Assembly (NCBI RefSeq): GCF_017353185.1
Contig: NZ_JAFMYV010000004.1
Coordinates: 310,001-374,000, forward strand
Length of the DNA: 64,000 nucleotides
Direction: 5' to 3'
Source: Fibrella rubiginis
Lineage (GTDB): Bacteria > Bacteroidota > Bacteroidia > Cytophagales > Spirosomataceae
Part shown: piece by piece, positions 34,651 to 43,280 of the stretch
How the letters are laid out: each line of letters begins with the position of its first letter
Numbering within the stretch: the stretch's first letter is position 1
Notes under the pieces: generated by a model
Database searches by the model: none
What the model saw: the letters and a program-made list of their open reading frames with translations, nothing else
What the model was told of the DNA's origin: nothing
Program-made: the position numbers and the translations under genes

Positions 34651-35230
34651 ACAAATCCAGCCGGTACTTGTCTTCCCGCCGATGAAACAGGTGCTGGAGA
34701 GGCTGACCGTCGCCGGTTTTAGCCATAAACGCATCGTGCACCTGATCGCCGGTAAGGGGGTAATCGTGCACCTGCGGTGTCCAGTGAACCAGCAGCAGGT
34801 GCCCACCGGGCTGGAGGTGATCAATTAGTTTCGTCTGTGCCTTCAGCAGGTCTTCCATCGACCAGTAATAACCGACCTCCGACAGCAGGATCAGATCGAA
34901 TGACTCGTCGGGAAACTCGCCGGGCAATACCATCTGCTCCAGGCGCACCTGAGGCTGATCGGCCAGGCGCTGGCGGGCCTGCTTCAGCGCCGCCTCGCTC
35001 ACGTCGACGGCCAGTAACCTGCGACAGCGGGGGGCTAACTGCTGCGTGAGCACGCCAATAGAACAGCCAATTTCAAAGCCCGACTCGTAGACAGGCCTGG
35101 GCATAGCGGCCAGCGTGGCGGCGTACTTGTCGCGTTCGTAGGGGCTGGTGGCAAACTGCCAGGGGTCTTCGTTGGCGCGGTAAACAGCGTCGAAATAATC
35201 GGGGGTGAGGGTGTCTTTGGGCGGGTTCAT
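34622..35230 (-). CDS. Class I SAM-dependent methyltransferase (NodS-like)
   Basis: 202 aa. The SAM-binding motif I is ESGFEIGCSIGVLTQQL (residues about 49-65), with LLAVDVSEAAL as motif II and FDLILLSEVGYYW as motif III-IV. The N-terminus (DYFDAVYRANEDPWQFATSP) is like NodS and related N-methyltransferases acting on deacetylated amino sugars. Its start overlaps the stop of the PIG-L deacetylase gene by four bases, so the two are translationally coupled: deacetylation followed by methylation is a reasonable order. Confidence 0.88.
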   Translation of the reverse strand: MNPPKDTLTPDYFDAVYRANEDPWQFATSPYERDKYAATLAAMPRPVYESGFEIGCSIGVLTQQLAPRCRRLLAVDVSEAALKQARQRLADQPQVRLEQMVLPGEFPDESFDLILLSEVGYYWSMEDLLKAQTKLIDHLQPGGHLLLVHWTPQVHDYPLTGDQVHDAFMAKTGDGQPLQHLFHRREDKYRLDLFTAPPPPAA

Positions 35231-35997
35231 AGGCGTAGTTTTTCCACGAAAAGCTCGTAGGGCGTATCGAAATGGTTCAGCAGTTCGGGCGATAGGTAAA
35301 ACGCGGTGGGGTCATCATCAATCATGCGCGTCACCTGCGACCGATGGGCGTTGATGGCGCGTTTTTTCTGAGCTACCACCGCATCTATGGCTACCTGCAG
35401 CACCAGCCGTTCGCCGGGTTTGGGCAAATCGTCGGGGCGGCCCAGTTCCCAGAGCCAGATCAGGTATTCCAGTACGCGGGGGCGTTCGTCTTCCGCTAAT
35501 CGATCAAGCGAAGCGGCCAGCAGCGCATAGGTAGCCCGGTGGTCTGGGTGCGGGTCGCGCTCATACGGCACCAGTATTGTAGTGGGGTTAAACTGCTGAA
35601 TTATAGCCAGTAGTTGCCCAACGGCCTCATCAAAACCAGCGTCGGACGGCATCGGTACCTGCCGGTCCTTTAAGCGCATAAAGGTGGCATCTTTGTCTGA
35701 CATGCGTAGCTCACGGAGAGCTTCGCGGGCCTCGGTTTCGCGCAGGTCGCGCAGCCGTTCGGGCGGGTAGCTTGGCGAGTTGGGGTGCGACAGGGTGCCA
35801 TCACTCACGAAAACGACGTGAACGGGATACCCCGCCTGCCGCAGCAGGGCCAATGTGCCGCCGCACCCCAGCGACTCATCGTCGGGGTGTGGGGCCAGCA
35901 CCAGCGTGCGGTCCAGCGACCGGGCATCCAGCGGAACGGGATCTTCGCGCAGGACGTTGGCCAGGCTTTTGGGCAGTTGATTAGGTCCAGAGGTCAT
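35227..35997 (-). CDS. PIG-L family deacetylase
   Basis: A zinc-dependent LmbE-like N-deacetylase. Key motif TLVLAPHPDDESLGCGGTLA (zinc HPDDE) is near residue 34, and the second zinc-ligand region DPHPDHRATYALL near 150. It is 256 aa from the ATG at 35997, which overlaps the end of the upstream acyl-CoA dehydrogenase gene by 17 bases; a longer frame to 36051 is less likely. Likely substrate is an N-acetyl sugar, perhaps made by the glycosyltransferase. Confidence 0.92.
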   Translation of the reverse strand: MTSGPNQLPKSLANVLREDPVPLDARSLDRTLVLAPHPDDESLGCGGTLALLRQAGYPVHVVFVSDGTLSHPNSPSYPPERLRDLRETEAREALRELRMSDKDATFMRLKDRQVPMPSDAGFDEAVGQLLAIIQQFNPTTILVPYERDPHPDHRATYALLAASLDRLAEDERPRVLEYLIWLWELGRPDDLPKPGERLVLQVAIDAVVAQKKRAINAHRSQVTRMIDDDPTAFYLSPELLNHFDTPYELFVEKLRL

Positions 35998-37138
35998 GCG
36001 TTGCCGTGGTTTGGTGGCCCACCCACCGGCCAATATCCACGAGTGTGGCATCGGGAGCGGGTTGACGGAGGTACATAGTCAGGTCGCGGTGAATACGCTC
36101 AAACGGCAGCGGACGTAATAGTCCCCGCGCGCCCACGGCCTTTTCGCAGAGGTGCATGACGCGCAGACAGATTTCTTCAATGGCAGTGCGGGTCATGTTG
36201 GCATAGGCCACAATCTTGGCCGGGTCGGTCCCGTCGCGAAGCCAGGTGTCGTTGTTGTGCCCCGCCTGCGACAGCCACAAATTTCCCGACTCCAGGCGGT
36301 AGGCCATTTCGGCCAGGCGCGTTTGCTGAAACACATCATCGGCCCGCCCCATCGACCGTAGCATGAGCCGCGTGGCTTCCAGCAGCGATTCGGCACCGCC
36401 CAACTGCACGGCGGCAAACCGGATGGCTCCGCCGCTGAAATAAGGTTGCTGAAAGTAGTTGCCAGGCTTACCCAGCAGGTCGTTTTCGTCGATAACGATA
36501 CCCGTAAAATTGAGCTTGAAACTAGCCGACGCCCGCATGCCCAGCGGTTTCCAGAAGCGCTTATCGGCATCAATGACGTCGACCCGTTCGGTGGGGATAA
36601 TGCACATTTGCCAGCCTGCTTTCTGCCCCTGCCGCATCAGCTCGCCCGTTATCAGGGGGCGACTCACCCAGTTGGCTCCGGAACAAAACGTCTTATAACC
36701 CTCCAGTTCGTATCGTCCGCCACCCAGTTCGTGAATGCGAATGCCATCGTCGGCCTGCGTATTCCAGACGCTGAACAGATGATTTTGCCGAACATCGTCC
36801 TGCCATTGCTTTTGTTGGTCGGCGGTGCCAAAAAGCTGGGCCAGCAACAGCGCGTTGATGTGGCCTTCATACACCCGTCCCACCGCCAGATTGGCCGCAC
36901 CAATGCGTTTAAGCAGGGTGAGCAGTTGGGCGGTATGGTTCTGGGCATTATCGAGTGGCTGTCCGGGGAGGGTTATAGCCAGCAAACCCGCGTCGGCCAG
37001 CAGTTGAAACGCTTCCTCAGGAAAATTCCCTTCGTCGTCGGTTTCGGGGGCCAGGTCGGCTACGTGGGCCAACACCCCTGCCAATGCTTCGGGGTCCGTA
37101 TACGCCGATTGCTGCGTAGACTGATTGTGCGTTATCAT
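35981..37138 (-). CDS. Acyl-CoA dehydrogenase family protein
   Basis: A flavoenzyme of 385 aa. The N-terminal helical domain (FPEEAFQLLADAGLLAITLP), the middle beta domain (GGRYELEGYKTFCSGANWVS) and the C-terminal helical bundle (FAAVQLGGAESLLEATRLML, CEKAVGARGLLRPLPFERIH then RDL) are recognisable. It heads the operon with PIG-L and methyltransferase genes rather than fatty-acid genes, so its substrate may be an unusual acyl or amino compound. The usual catalytic glutamate was not located with certainty. Confidence 0.87.
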   Translation of the reverse strand: MITHNQSTQQSAYTDPEALAGVLAHVADLAPETDDEGNFPEEAFQLLADAGLLAITLPGQPLDNAQNHTAQLLTLLKRIGAANLAVGRVYEGHINALLLAQLFGTADQQKQWQDDVRQNHLFSVWNTQADDGIRIHELGGGRYELEGYKTFCSGANWVSRPLITGELMRQGQKAGWQMCIIPTERVDVIDADKRFWKPLGMRASASFKLNFTGIVIDENDLLGKPGNYFQQPYFSGGAIRFAAVQLGGAESLLEATRLMLRSMGRADDVFQQTRLAEMAYRLESGNLWLSQAGHNNDTWLRDGTDPAKIVAYANMTRTAIEEICLRVMHLCEKAVGARGLLRPLPFERIHRDLTMYLRQPAPDATLVDIGRWVGHQTTATHDLWT

Positions 37139-37228
37139 AGAGGGTTGTTGCCACTACCGGCGCGACAAAAGGTCGCGTTGCGGTGTGTACAGACCTAACT
37201 CAGTAGGGAGGAACGTATCCCTGAAAAA

Positions 37229-37327
37229 TGAGGGAGAGGGCAGTCTGGCGCAGCGCTGTTCCGCTATGTGCTGACAATAAGCAGTCTTATAGCGGAGCAA
37301 CGCTCCGCCAGAGAGCCCTCTCCCTCA
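37229..37327. repeat. Inverted repeat with GCGGAGC core between divergent genes
   Basis: Arms 37229-37267 and 37289-37327 (39 bp, several mismatches near the core). Shares GCGGAGCAACGCTCCGC with 15256-15289 and has outer GAGGGAGAGGG. It lies between the divergent acyl-CoA dehydrogenase and SDR genes, so it is not a terminator by position. Confidence 0.88.
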
Positions 37328-37397
37328 GTAACCGTAAACCCAACCAGCCTATGCGTGTTGTCTGGCTAACAGGTTTAAACAAATAGATCAACCAGAC

Positions 37398-38411
37398 ATG
37401 AAAGTAGGACTTTGGGCATTGCTGGGCGTGGGTGCCGTGGTGGCCCTTCGCAGTGCACAACGCCGCAACCGGCGTATGAGCTTTCTGGGTAAGACGGTGG
37501 TCATCACGGGCGGTTCGCGGGGGTTAGGCCTGGTCATGGCCCGGCAACTGGCGCGCGAAGGGGCCAAACTGGCTATCTGCGCCCGTACCCAGTCTCAATT
37601 AATTAACGCCGAAGGCGAACTCCGATCATTGGGGGCGCCCGTGTACGCCCACCGCTGCGACCTCACCAACGCCGATGAACTGCGTGATTTCTTCGCGGCG
37701 GTGCGGCAGGAATTTGGGCATATAGACGTGCTCATCAACAACGCGGGCATCATTCTGGCAGGACCCTACGCCAACACCACCGATGCCGATTTCCACGACG
37801 CCATGAACATCAACTTCTGGGCTGCCTACCACGCCACCAACGCCGTTTTGCCCGATATGCAGGCGCGGCGATCAGGCCGGATCGTGAACGTGGCTTCGTT
37901 TGGTGGTAAGGTGTCGGTACCCCATTTACTCCCCTACTCCACCAGCAAATTTGCTCTGGTGGGTTACTCAGAAGGTCTTCGCGCCGAGGTAGCCCGCGAC
38001 GGGGTGTTTGTAACGACTATCTGCCCCGGCCTTATCCGCACAGGTAGTCCCCGGCAGGCGATGGTGCGGGGGCAGCACGAAAAAGAATATGCCTGGTTTA
38101 AAATCGGCGATTCGCTGCCCGGTCTTTCAGCCAGCGCCGAATACGTGGCGAATGAAATCATCGAAGCGGCCCGCTACGGCGAATCGGAACGGATTGTATC
38201 GCTGCCCGCCAAATTTGCCGGGGCGGTGCATGGCCTCTTTCCTGGCCTGATGACCGACGTGCTTTCGCTGATCAACACGCTCCTGCCCAACCCTGACCAA
38301 TCGGGTCACAATAGCCCACTAAAAGTAGGGAAAGACCTGGAAACGAGGGTTTCACAGAATTTCCTCACCACGCTGACCGAGCAGGCAGCCGTGGCGAATA
38401 ACGAAATGTAG
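37398..38411 (+). CDS. Short-chain dehydrogenase/reductase
   Basis: NAD(P)-dependent oxidoreductase. A short N-terminal hydrophobic helix (GLWALLGVGAVVAL) precedes the Rossmann fold: VVITGGSRGLGLVMA (cofactor binding, residues 34-48), DVLINNAGIILAGP, VNVASFGG with the catalytic serine, and YSTSK (Tyr-x-x-x-Lys) near 188. The protein is 337 aa, longer than a classical SDR (about 250) because of a C-terminal extension of about 80 residues. Substrate unknown. It is followed by a short two-way hairpin. Confidence 0.92.
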   Translation: MKVGLWALLGVGAVVALRSAQRRNRRMSFLGKTVVITGGSRGLGLVMARQLAREGAKLAICARTQSQLINAEGELRSLGAPVYAHRCDLTNADELRDFFAAVRQEFGHIDVLINNAGIILAGPYANTTDADFHDAMNINFWAAYHATNAVLPDMQARRSGRIVNVASFGGKVSVPHLLPYSTSKFALVGYSEGLRAEVARDGVFVTTICPGLIRTGSPRQAMVRGQHEKEYAWFKIGDSLPGLSASAEYVANEIIEAARYGESERIVSLPAKFAGAVHGLFPGLMTDVLSLINTLLPNPDQSGHNSPLKVGKDLETRVSQNFLTTLTEQAAVANNEM

Positions 38412-38415
38412 TTTC

Positions 38416-38465
38416 GTGTTAGGGTATGGCTTCGCGCTGGAGTGCGCGAAGCCATACCCTAACAC
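38416..38465. terminator. Perfect 22-bp hairpin between convergent genes
   Basis: Arms 38416-38437 and 38444-38465 pair perfectly (GTGTTAGGGTATGGCTTCGC). It lies four bases past the SDR stop and eight bases from the convergent gene's stop, so it should terminate both. The GGCTTCGCGC tip matches the outer part of the larger repeats. Confidence 0.8.
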
Positions 38466-38473
38466 GTCAGTTG

Positions 38474-38881
38474 CTACCCACTGCATACCAAACTAGCCTG
38501 CTCTACTGCCCTATTCACATCCTGGCGTTTGGTAGCGGGAGGATCGAAGCGGTTGAAGGGGCGCAGTTCCAGCACGAACGTTTCGTCAATGTCGTCCTCA
38601 CCGACGGGCGTGAAGAGCTTGTAGCCAACCACCGTGACGGGCATAAGGCCATGACGGGTTTTAAACCGATTGAGCAATCCACCCAGCCAGGATTCCACGG
38701 TCTCAACGGCTACGCCATCGGCGGGCACAAACCGTACCTCGGCGTGATTGCGGTCGCGGAGGGTCTGGTCTTTAGGGTCGAAGTGACCTTCACAGCTTGA
38801 AAACGTGCGCACTAAACCCGTTTTGTTCAGTGCCTCAACCAGAGACAAAATGCCGGGTTCGATGTCAGTTTGCGCTGCCAC
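38474..38881 (-). CDS. Hypothetical protein with SSCEGH motif
   Basis: 135 aa, not assigned to a named family. The central SSCEGHFDP (residues 28-36) followed by AEVRFVPADG is a conserved-looking Cys/His motif; the motif TFSSCEGH loosely recalls the SAM-independent TYW3-like fold but the match is weak. No signal peptide. Its start overlaps the end of the upstream DUF2807 gene by 17 bases, suggesting coupling, although the products look unrelated. Confidence 0.7.
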   Translation of the reverse strand: MAAQTDIEPGILSLVEALNKTGLVRTFSSCEGHFDPKDQTLRDRNHAEVRFVPADGVAVETVESWLGGLLNRFKTRHGLMPVTVVGYKLFTPVGEDDIDETFVLELRPFNRFDPPATKRQDVNRAVEQASLVCSG

Positions 38882-39575
38882 CCAATGATGTTTTGCGGCT
38901 CACAATGCGGCCGGGACCACTGTGGCTGATAGTGCCGCCGGTAGACGCTTTCAGGAAAAACTCGTTGTCAGCGTAAACCCGTACCGTAGCTCCGCTCGAC
39001 GCCTCGGCCTGACAGGTGTTGGTCTTCAGATCATTAGCCCGCACCGTGGCCCCACCCGATGCACTGGCCGCGACGGTGGTGGCCGATCCTGCTACGTTGG
39101 CCGTTGCTCCGGCACCCGCGCTTAGCTCCACATCGGTAGCGGCCACGTCGAGTGTTATTTCCGCGCCCGATTTGCTGTGGATAGCCAGCCGGTCGGCCTT
39201 GAACGTACCCTCGCCGGTGAGCTGTGCCCCCGATGCTACCGTAATGTCTGTCAGGTGTTTGGCGGTCAGGTAAGCCTTCACATAACGGCTGGTATTGCGG
39301 TCGGCCCGGTCGCGACCCAGCCACCCCTGCAACCGGATACTAAGCTTCAACTCGCCGCCGTCAACCTCGGCGATAATGTCTTCTTTGGTAAAACCACGAG
39401 ATTCGATACGAACCGACTCGGTATCGCCCTGAGTCAGGAACACCTGCACGCCTGAGCTTACTTTTAGGGTCGAAAAGCCCGAAACGCGGGGCTTTAAAGT
39501 CAACTCCTGCGCCTGTAGCCGGACCGTTACCAGCAACAAAAAGGCCGTTACAAGGCCAACAATGTACTTTTTCAT
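38865..39575 (-). CDS. Secreted DUF2807 (head GIN domain) protein, copy 1
   Basis: 236 aa with signal peptide (MKKYIVGLVTAFLLLVTVRL). Residues about 35-220 form a repetitive right-handed beta structure typical of DUF2807: FSTLKVSSGVQVFLTQGDTE, VASGAQLTGEG, SKSGAEITLDV, ASGGATVRA, ASSGATVRV, STGGTISHSG. Common in Bacteroidota as periplasmic or surface proteins of unknown role. A paralog lies 7 bases upstream. The start is at the signal peptide, 13 codons inside the longest frame. Confidence 0.88.
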   Translation of the reverse strand: MKKYIVGLVTAFLLLVTVRLQAQELTLKPRVSGFSTLKVSSGVQVFLTQGDTESVRIESRGFTKEDIIAEVDGGELKLSIRLQGWLGRDRADRNTSRYVKAYLTAKHLTDITVASGAQLTGEGTFKADRLAIHSKSGAEITLDVAATDVELSAGAGATANVAGSATTVAASASGGATVRANDLKTNTCQAEASSGATVRVYADNEFFLKASTGGTISHSGPGRIVSRKTSLGGSAN

Positions 39576-39582
39576 ACTTGAT

Positions 39583-40290
39583 TTAGTCATTTCGTCCGTT
39601 AATATCGCCGCCACCCGACGTTTGTCGACTCACCACCTGCCCTGGTCCGCTGTAGTCGATATCGCCGCCACCGCTGGCCTGCATCCGCAATTCCTTCCGG
39701 GCATATACCTTCGCGTCGGCACCACCGCTGGCCTGCACCTGACAAACGTCGGCAATGAGCTTCTGCGCGTGCAGATCGGCCCCACCCGACGATTTAGCCA
39801 CCAGCCGCTCGGTCGATCCGCTCAGCGTAGCATCGGCTCCGCTGCTCACCGACACTGTCATGTCGCGGGCTTTCACATGCATAGTCAGGTCGGCACCACT
39901 GCTCACATTGATGGCTAACTGGTCGGCGGTGAAATCAGTTTGCCCGTGCACATCGGCCCCCGACGAGACATTGATTGCCGACAGGTTTTTCACCGTCAGA
40001 TAAGCCTTCACATACGAATTGCGGCCCATGCCATGCCAGATTCCTTTCCTGTCAACGCCTATTTTTAAGATCCCATTGTTCATGTCGACCACAATCTCAT
40101 CTTCGTCAAAGCCTTTGGCATCAATCCGGAGCGATTCGGTGTTGCCCTGCGTCAGAAACACGTCGACGCCGTTGCGGGCACTCAGGGCATTGATATTGGC
40201 CACCGCGGGGGTCAGCGAAAGGGTTTGGGCCAGCGTTGCCGAACTGACCAGTGCGCAAAGCGCAGCCGAGAGTAGCAGGGGCATTTTCAT
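39583..40290 (-). CDS. Secreted DUF2807 (head GIN domain) protein, copy 2
   Basis: 235 aa, tandem paralog of the preceding entry. Signal peptide MKMPLLLSAALCALVSSATLAQ, then INALSARNGVDVFLTQGNTE and a series of SSGAD/SGGAD turns at about 20-residue steps, one per beta-helix rung. The C-terminus GGGDIDYSGPGQVVSR parallels GGTISHSGPGRIVSR in the other copy. The two genes are on one transcript; they may form a heteromer or be a recent duplication. Confidence 0.9.
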   Translation of the reverse strand: MKMPLLLSAALCALVSSATLAQTLSLTPAVANINALSARNGVDVFLTQGNTESLRIDAKGFDEDEIVVDMNNGILKIGVDRKGIWHGMGRNSYVKAYLTVKNLSAINVSSGADVHGQTDFTADQLAINVSSGADLTMHVKARDMTVSVSSGADATLSGSTERLVAKSSGGADLHAQKLIADVCQVQASGGADAKVYARKELRMQASGGGDIDYSGPGQVVSRQTSGGGDINGRND

Positions 40291-40445
40291 ACGAAGGGAG
40301 TTAATGGTTTAGTGAAAGATGCAGGGGCGGCGCAAAAGGTTGCGTGGCAGGTATAATCGTTTCCCGTTTTACCTTTGCGGCCAGCTTCTGCGCACCCGGC
40401 CCGCCACTTATTCATCCGGCCCGCCACCGCACAGCCTACTGCTCT

Positions 40446-41495
40446 ATGACACTCTCCCGTAACGCCAAAATCGGCATCTACATCGCCTTCACCGTCCTGT
40501 TTGTGTCGTTTACGTTTTATGCCTGGCAACTGGTGAAAACGCCGAACCTGAACACCCGGGATCCAGACGACAAGCCCTTTTCACTCTATATTCCGAAAGG
40601 AGCCACCTACGAATCGGTGCTCGACACGCTCAAAAAGCACCAGATCGTGGAGAACGAAACGGCGTTTCGGTTTGTGGCCAAGCTGATGAAATACCCCCAG
40701 CGGGTGAAGGCCGGGCACTATCTGATCAAAGCGGGCATGGGCAACTACGACGCCATCAGTAAGCTCCGCAGCGGTAGTCAGGACCCTATCCAGCTTACGT
40801 TCAATAGCAGCATCCGCCTGAAAAGTGAACTGATCGACAAGGTGGGCAACAAGTTTGCCTTTGGTCCTGAAGGCCTGCGCCCACTGCTCAACAGCCCCGA
40901 TTCATGCAAAAAATATGGCTTCGACACCACCACGGTGATCTGCCTGTTCATCCCCAACACCTACGAACTGTTCTGGACGGTGAAGCCCACGGCCCTGATG
41001 GAACGAATGGCGGCTGAATACAAGAAATTCTGGAACGCCGACCGCAAGGCCAAAGCCGCCGCCCTGAACCTCTCGCAAACGCAGGTGCAAACGCTGGCTT
41101 CTATCGTACGGGCCGAAACCATTAAAGCTGATGAGCAACCCCGCGTGGCGGGTGTGTACCTGAACCGCCTCAAGCGCGGTATCAAGCTCGAAGCCGACCC
41201 TACCGTGATCTTCGCCAACAACGACTTCACCATCCGGCGGGTGCTCAACCGGCACCTTTCCTTCGACAGCCCGTATAACACGTACCGGTACAGTGGCCTG
41301 CCCCCCGGCCCCATCAACCTGCCACCCCCCGGCGCCATCGACGCCGTGCTCAATCCCGAGCAGCACGACTACCTCTTTTTCGTGGCCAAAGCCGACTTCT
41401 CCGGCTACCATACCTTCTCGCGCAACATGGCCGAACACATGGCCAACGCCCGCATCTACCAGCAAGCGCTGAACCAGCGGAAAATCATGAAATGA
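40446..41495 (+). CDS. mltG: Endolytic transglycosylase MltG
   Basis: Cleaves nascent peptidoglycan glycan strands at the inner membrane. A single N-terminal membrane helix (IGIYIAFTVLFVSFTFYAW, residues 8-26) is followed by a LysM-like subdomain (FSLYIPKGATYESVLDTLKK) and the YceG domain with LASIVRAETIKADEQPRVAG (catalytic Glu), LEADPTVIFA, NTYRYSGLPPGPINLPPPGA and DYLFFVAKADFSGYH. 349 aa. The ATG at 40446 is preferred to one 34 codons upstream. Its stop lies four bases before a heptad palindrome. Confidence 0.95.
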   Translation: MTLSRNAKIGIYIAFTVLFVSFTFYAWQLVKTPNLNTRDPDDKPFSLYIPKGATYESVLDTLKKHQIVENETAFRFVAKLMKYPQRVKAGHYLIKAGMGNYDAISKLRSGSQDPIQLTFNSSIRLKSELIDKVGNKFAFGPEGLRPLLNSPDSCKKYGFDTTTVICLFIPNTYELFWTVKPTALMERMAAEYKKFWNADRKAKAAALNLSQTQVQTLASIVRAETIKADEQPRVAGVYLNRLKRGIKLEADPTVIFANNDFTIRRVLNRHLSFDSPYNTYRYSGLPPGPINLPPPGAIDAVLNPEQHDYLFFVAKADFSGYHTFSRNMAEHMANARIYQQALNQRKIMK

Positions 41496-41499
41496 AATT

Positions 41500-41597
41500 A
41501 ATGTACAATGTATAATGTACAATGAACAATGTTGCTTACGCCAGAGTAGGCTAGCGCATAAGCAACATTGTTCATTGTACATTATACATTGTACATT
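41500..41597. repeat. Heptad-built perfect inverted repeat after mltG
   Basis: Perfect 39-bp arms, 41500-41538 and 41559-41597. Units AATGTAC, AATGTAT and variants run in register at 7 bases and end with TTGCTTA next to the loop. It differs from the element at 2070 by one unit. It separates mltG from the co-directional thioesterase gene. Confidence 0.96.
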
Positions 41598-41613
41598 ATA
41601 CATTCCCAGTAAT

Positions 41614-42042
41614 ATGTTCCGCTTCACCGCCGCCCCTTTTCGCGTTCGTTATGCCGACACTGACCAGATGGGGTATGTGTACTACGGCAACTATGGCCGG
41701 TTTTATGAAATTGGGCGGGTAGAGGCGTTGCGAAGTCTGGGGTTTCTGTACCGCGAGATGGAGGCCTCAGGGGTGCAGATGCCGGTATACGAGAACACGT
41801 CCCGTTATCACAAGCCCGCCCGCTACGACGACCTGCTTACCGTTGAGGTAACTATTCCTGAGATGCCCCGCGCCCGGATTGTGTTTCAATATGCCATCCG
41901 GAATGAGGTGGGCGAGTTGCTGAACACCGGCCAGACAACACTCGTTTTCCAACGCATAGACACCGGACGGTTGTGTGGTGCACCAGTAGCCCTGTTAGAA
42001 CGACTCAAACCTTTCTTTGACCATGAAGTTGGTACGGTATAA
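41614..42042 (+). CDS. Acyl-CoA thioesterase, YbgC/4HBT family
   Basis: A hotdog-fold thioesterase of 142 aa. The active-site segment RVRYADTDQMGYVYYGNYGR (residues 10-29) has the catalytic aspartate and the tyrosine-rich stretch of YbgC-like enzymes; the helix FYEIGRVEALRSLG follows. Hydrolyses acyl-CoA of unknown chain. It overlaps the frame of the next gene by a few codons if that gene starts at 42023, suggesting coupling. The longer frame from 41515 translates the repeat and is rejected. Confidence 0.93.
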   Translation: MFRFTAAPFRVRYADTDQMGYVYYGNYGRFYEIGRVEALRSLGFLYREMEASGVQMPVYENTSRYHKPARYDDLLTVEVTIPEMPRARIVFQYAIRNEVGELLNTGQTTLVFQRIDTGRLCGAPVALLERLKPFFDHEVGTV

Positions 42043-42061
42043 GCAACGTAACTCAGCGAAC

Positions 42062-43012
42062 ATGTTTGAGAAATTAATGAGCCTCAAGGCGTTATCTGGT
42101 GCCCGGGTGTGGCTCCGCGATCACAATGCCTTTCATTCCAAACGTGACTGGTATACGTTTCTTAAGAAAATAACCGATGTTCTGACCGATAATGACCTCA
42201 GCGAACGGGCGGCATCGGTGGCCTACAACCTCATTCTGGCCATATTCCCTACCATCATTTTCCTTTTCACGCTCATCCCGTATATACCCAGCGTAAACGA
42301 GAATGCGATCATGGATTTCTTTGCCCGCGTGCTCCCCGGCGGTTCATTTGAAACGGTTGGCCCAACGCTCAAAGACATTATCAGTCGGCCAAGGGGTGGG
42401 GTGCTGTCGGTTGGCTTTTTGCTGGCGCTCTATTCAGCTACCAGCGGCATGGGTGCGCTGATGAACGCTTTCAACTCGTCGCACGAGGTTTCGGAACAGC
42501 GTACGTTTGTGTACAAAAAAGGGGTGGCGGTGGGGCTAACGGTAGCCCTGGCGCTGTCGTTGTTTCTGGCCATCACGCTGCTGGTGGTGGGGGGCGTCGT
42601 AATCGACTACCTGGCCCGCTTCGGCGTGTTCAACAACGTCGTTGTTTATTTTACCCTCAAAGTGGCCCGGTATCTGCTGGTGTTCGGCGTATTTGTGGGC
42701 GTAGTCTCGGTACTCTACCGCTACGGGCCCGACGTGAACATGAAGTGGACCTTTGTTACGCCGGGGTCGATTACGGCTTCGGTGCTGATTGTGCTGACTA
42801 CGCTGGCATTTTCTTATTACGTCTCCAACTTCGGCTCGTATAACAAAGTGTACGGGTCAATTGGCACGTTGATCGCCCTAATGATCTGGACAAACCTGGT
42901 GTCACTGCTGCTTATCCTTGGCTTTGAGATCAATGTAAATCTGTTCGATCTGGAGGGCGAAAAGAACCCGTCGGTTGCCGCAAAAACAACAAACGCCACC
43001 TCCAACAAGTGA
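42062..43012 (+). CDS. YihY/virulence factor BrkB family membrane protein
   Basis: An integral membrane protein of 316 aa with six helices, among them AYNLILAIFPTIIFLFTLIP, GLTVALALSLFLAITLLVVG, YLLVFGVFVGVVSVLYRYGP, and LIALMIWTNLVSLLLILGFE. The motif VLTTLAFSYYVSNFGSYNKV-YGSIG is diagnostic of the family (UPF0761). Proposed as a transporter in some bacteria; function is not settled. The start could be 42023 instead. Its 3' end contributes one arm of a short terminator. Confidence 0.9.
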   Translation: MFEKLMSLKALSGARVWLRDHNAFHSKRDWYTFLKKITDVLTDNDLSERAASVAYNLILAIFPTIIFLFTLIPYIPSVNENAIMDFFARVLPGGSFETVGPTLKDIISRPRGGVLSVGFLLALYSATSGMGALMNAFNSSHEVSEQRTFVYKKGVAVGLTVALALSLFLAITLLVVGGVVIDYLARFGVFNNVVVYFTLKVARYLLVFGVFVGVVSVLYRYGPDVNMKWTFVTPGSITASVLIVLTTLAFSYYVSNFGSYNKVYGSIGTLIALMIWTNLVSLLLILGFEINVNLFDLEGEKNPSVAAKTTNATSNK

Positions 43013-43022
43013 AGTGGCGTTT
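42991..43022 (+). terminator. Hairpin spanning the BrkB stop codon
   Basis: AAACGCCAC pairs with GTGGCGTTT, with the stop codon TGA in the loop. The T-run is short. Confidence 0.6.
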
Positions 43023-43280
43023 GCAAACCCTAACCCATAAATGTGATACAGAGTTAGGCAGGATACCAAGCTGGCCGTCCTGCCCGCGTCCTGTACCCAT
43101 TACAGAGTAAAAATTGTGCCAGAAATGGCCGTACCGTCAAAATAATCCTAGTTTTTTCCGATGGCTCAAATCAATAGGGGTACCTGGTATTTTCTGCGTA
43201 AGTTTCGTTGTATATAAAAGCGCACCAAGTTGAACGTTGTGAATCGCCAGTCCGTCACCGTGCCTCGTCCGCTGCTGCCT

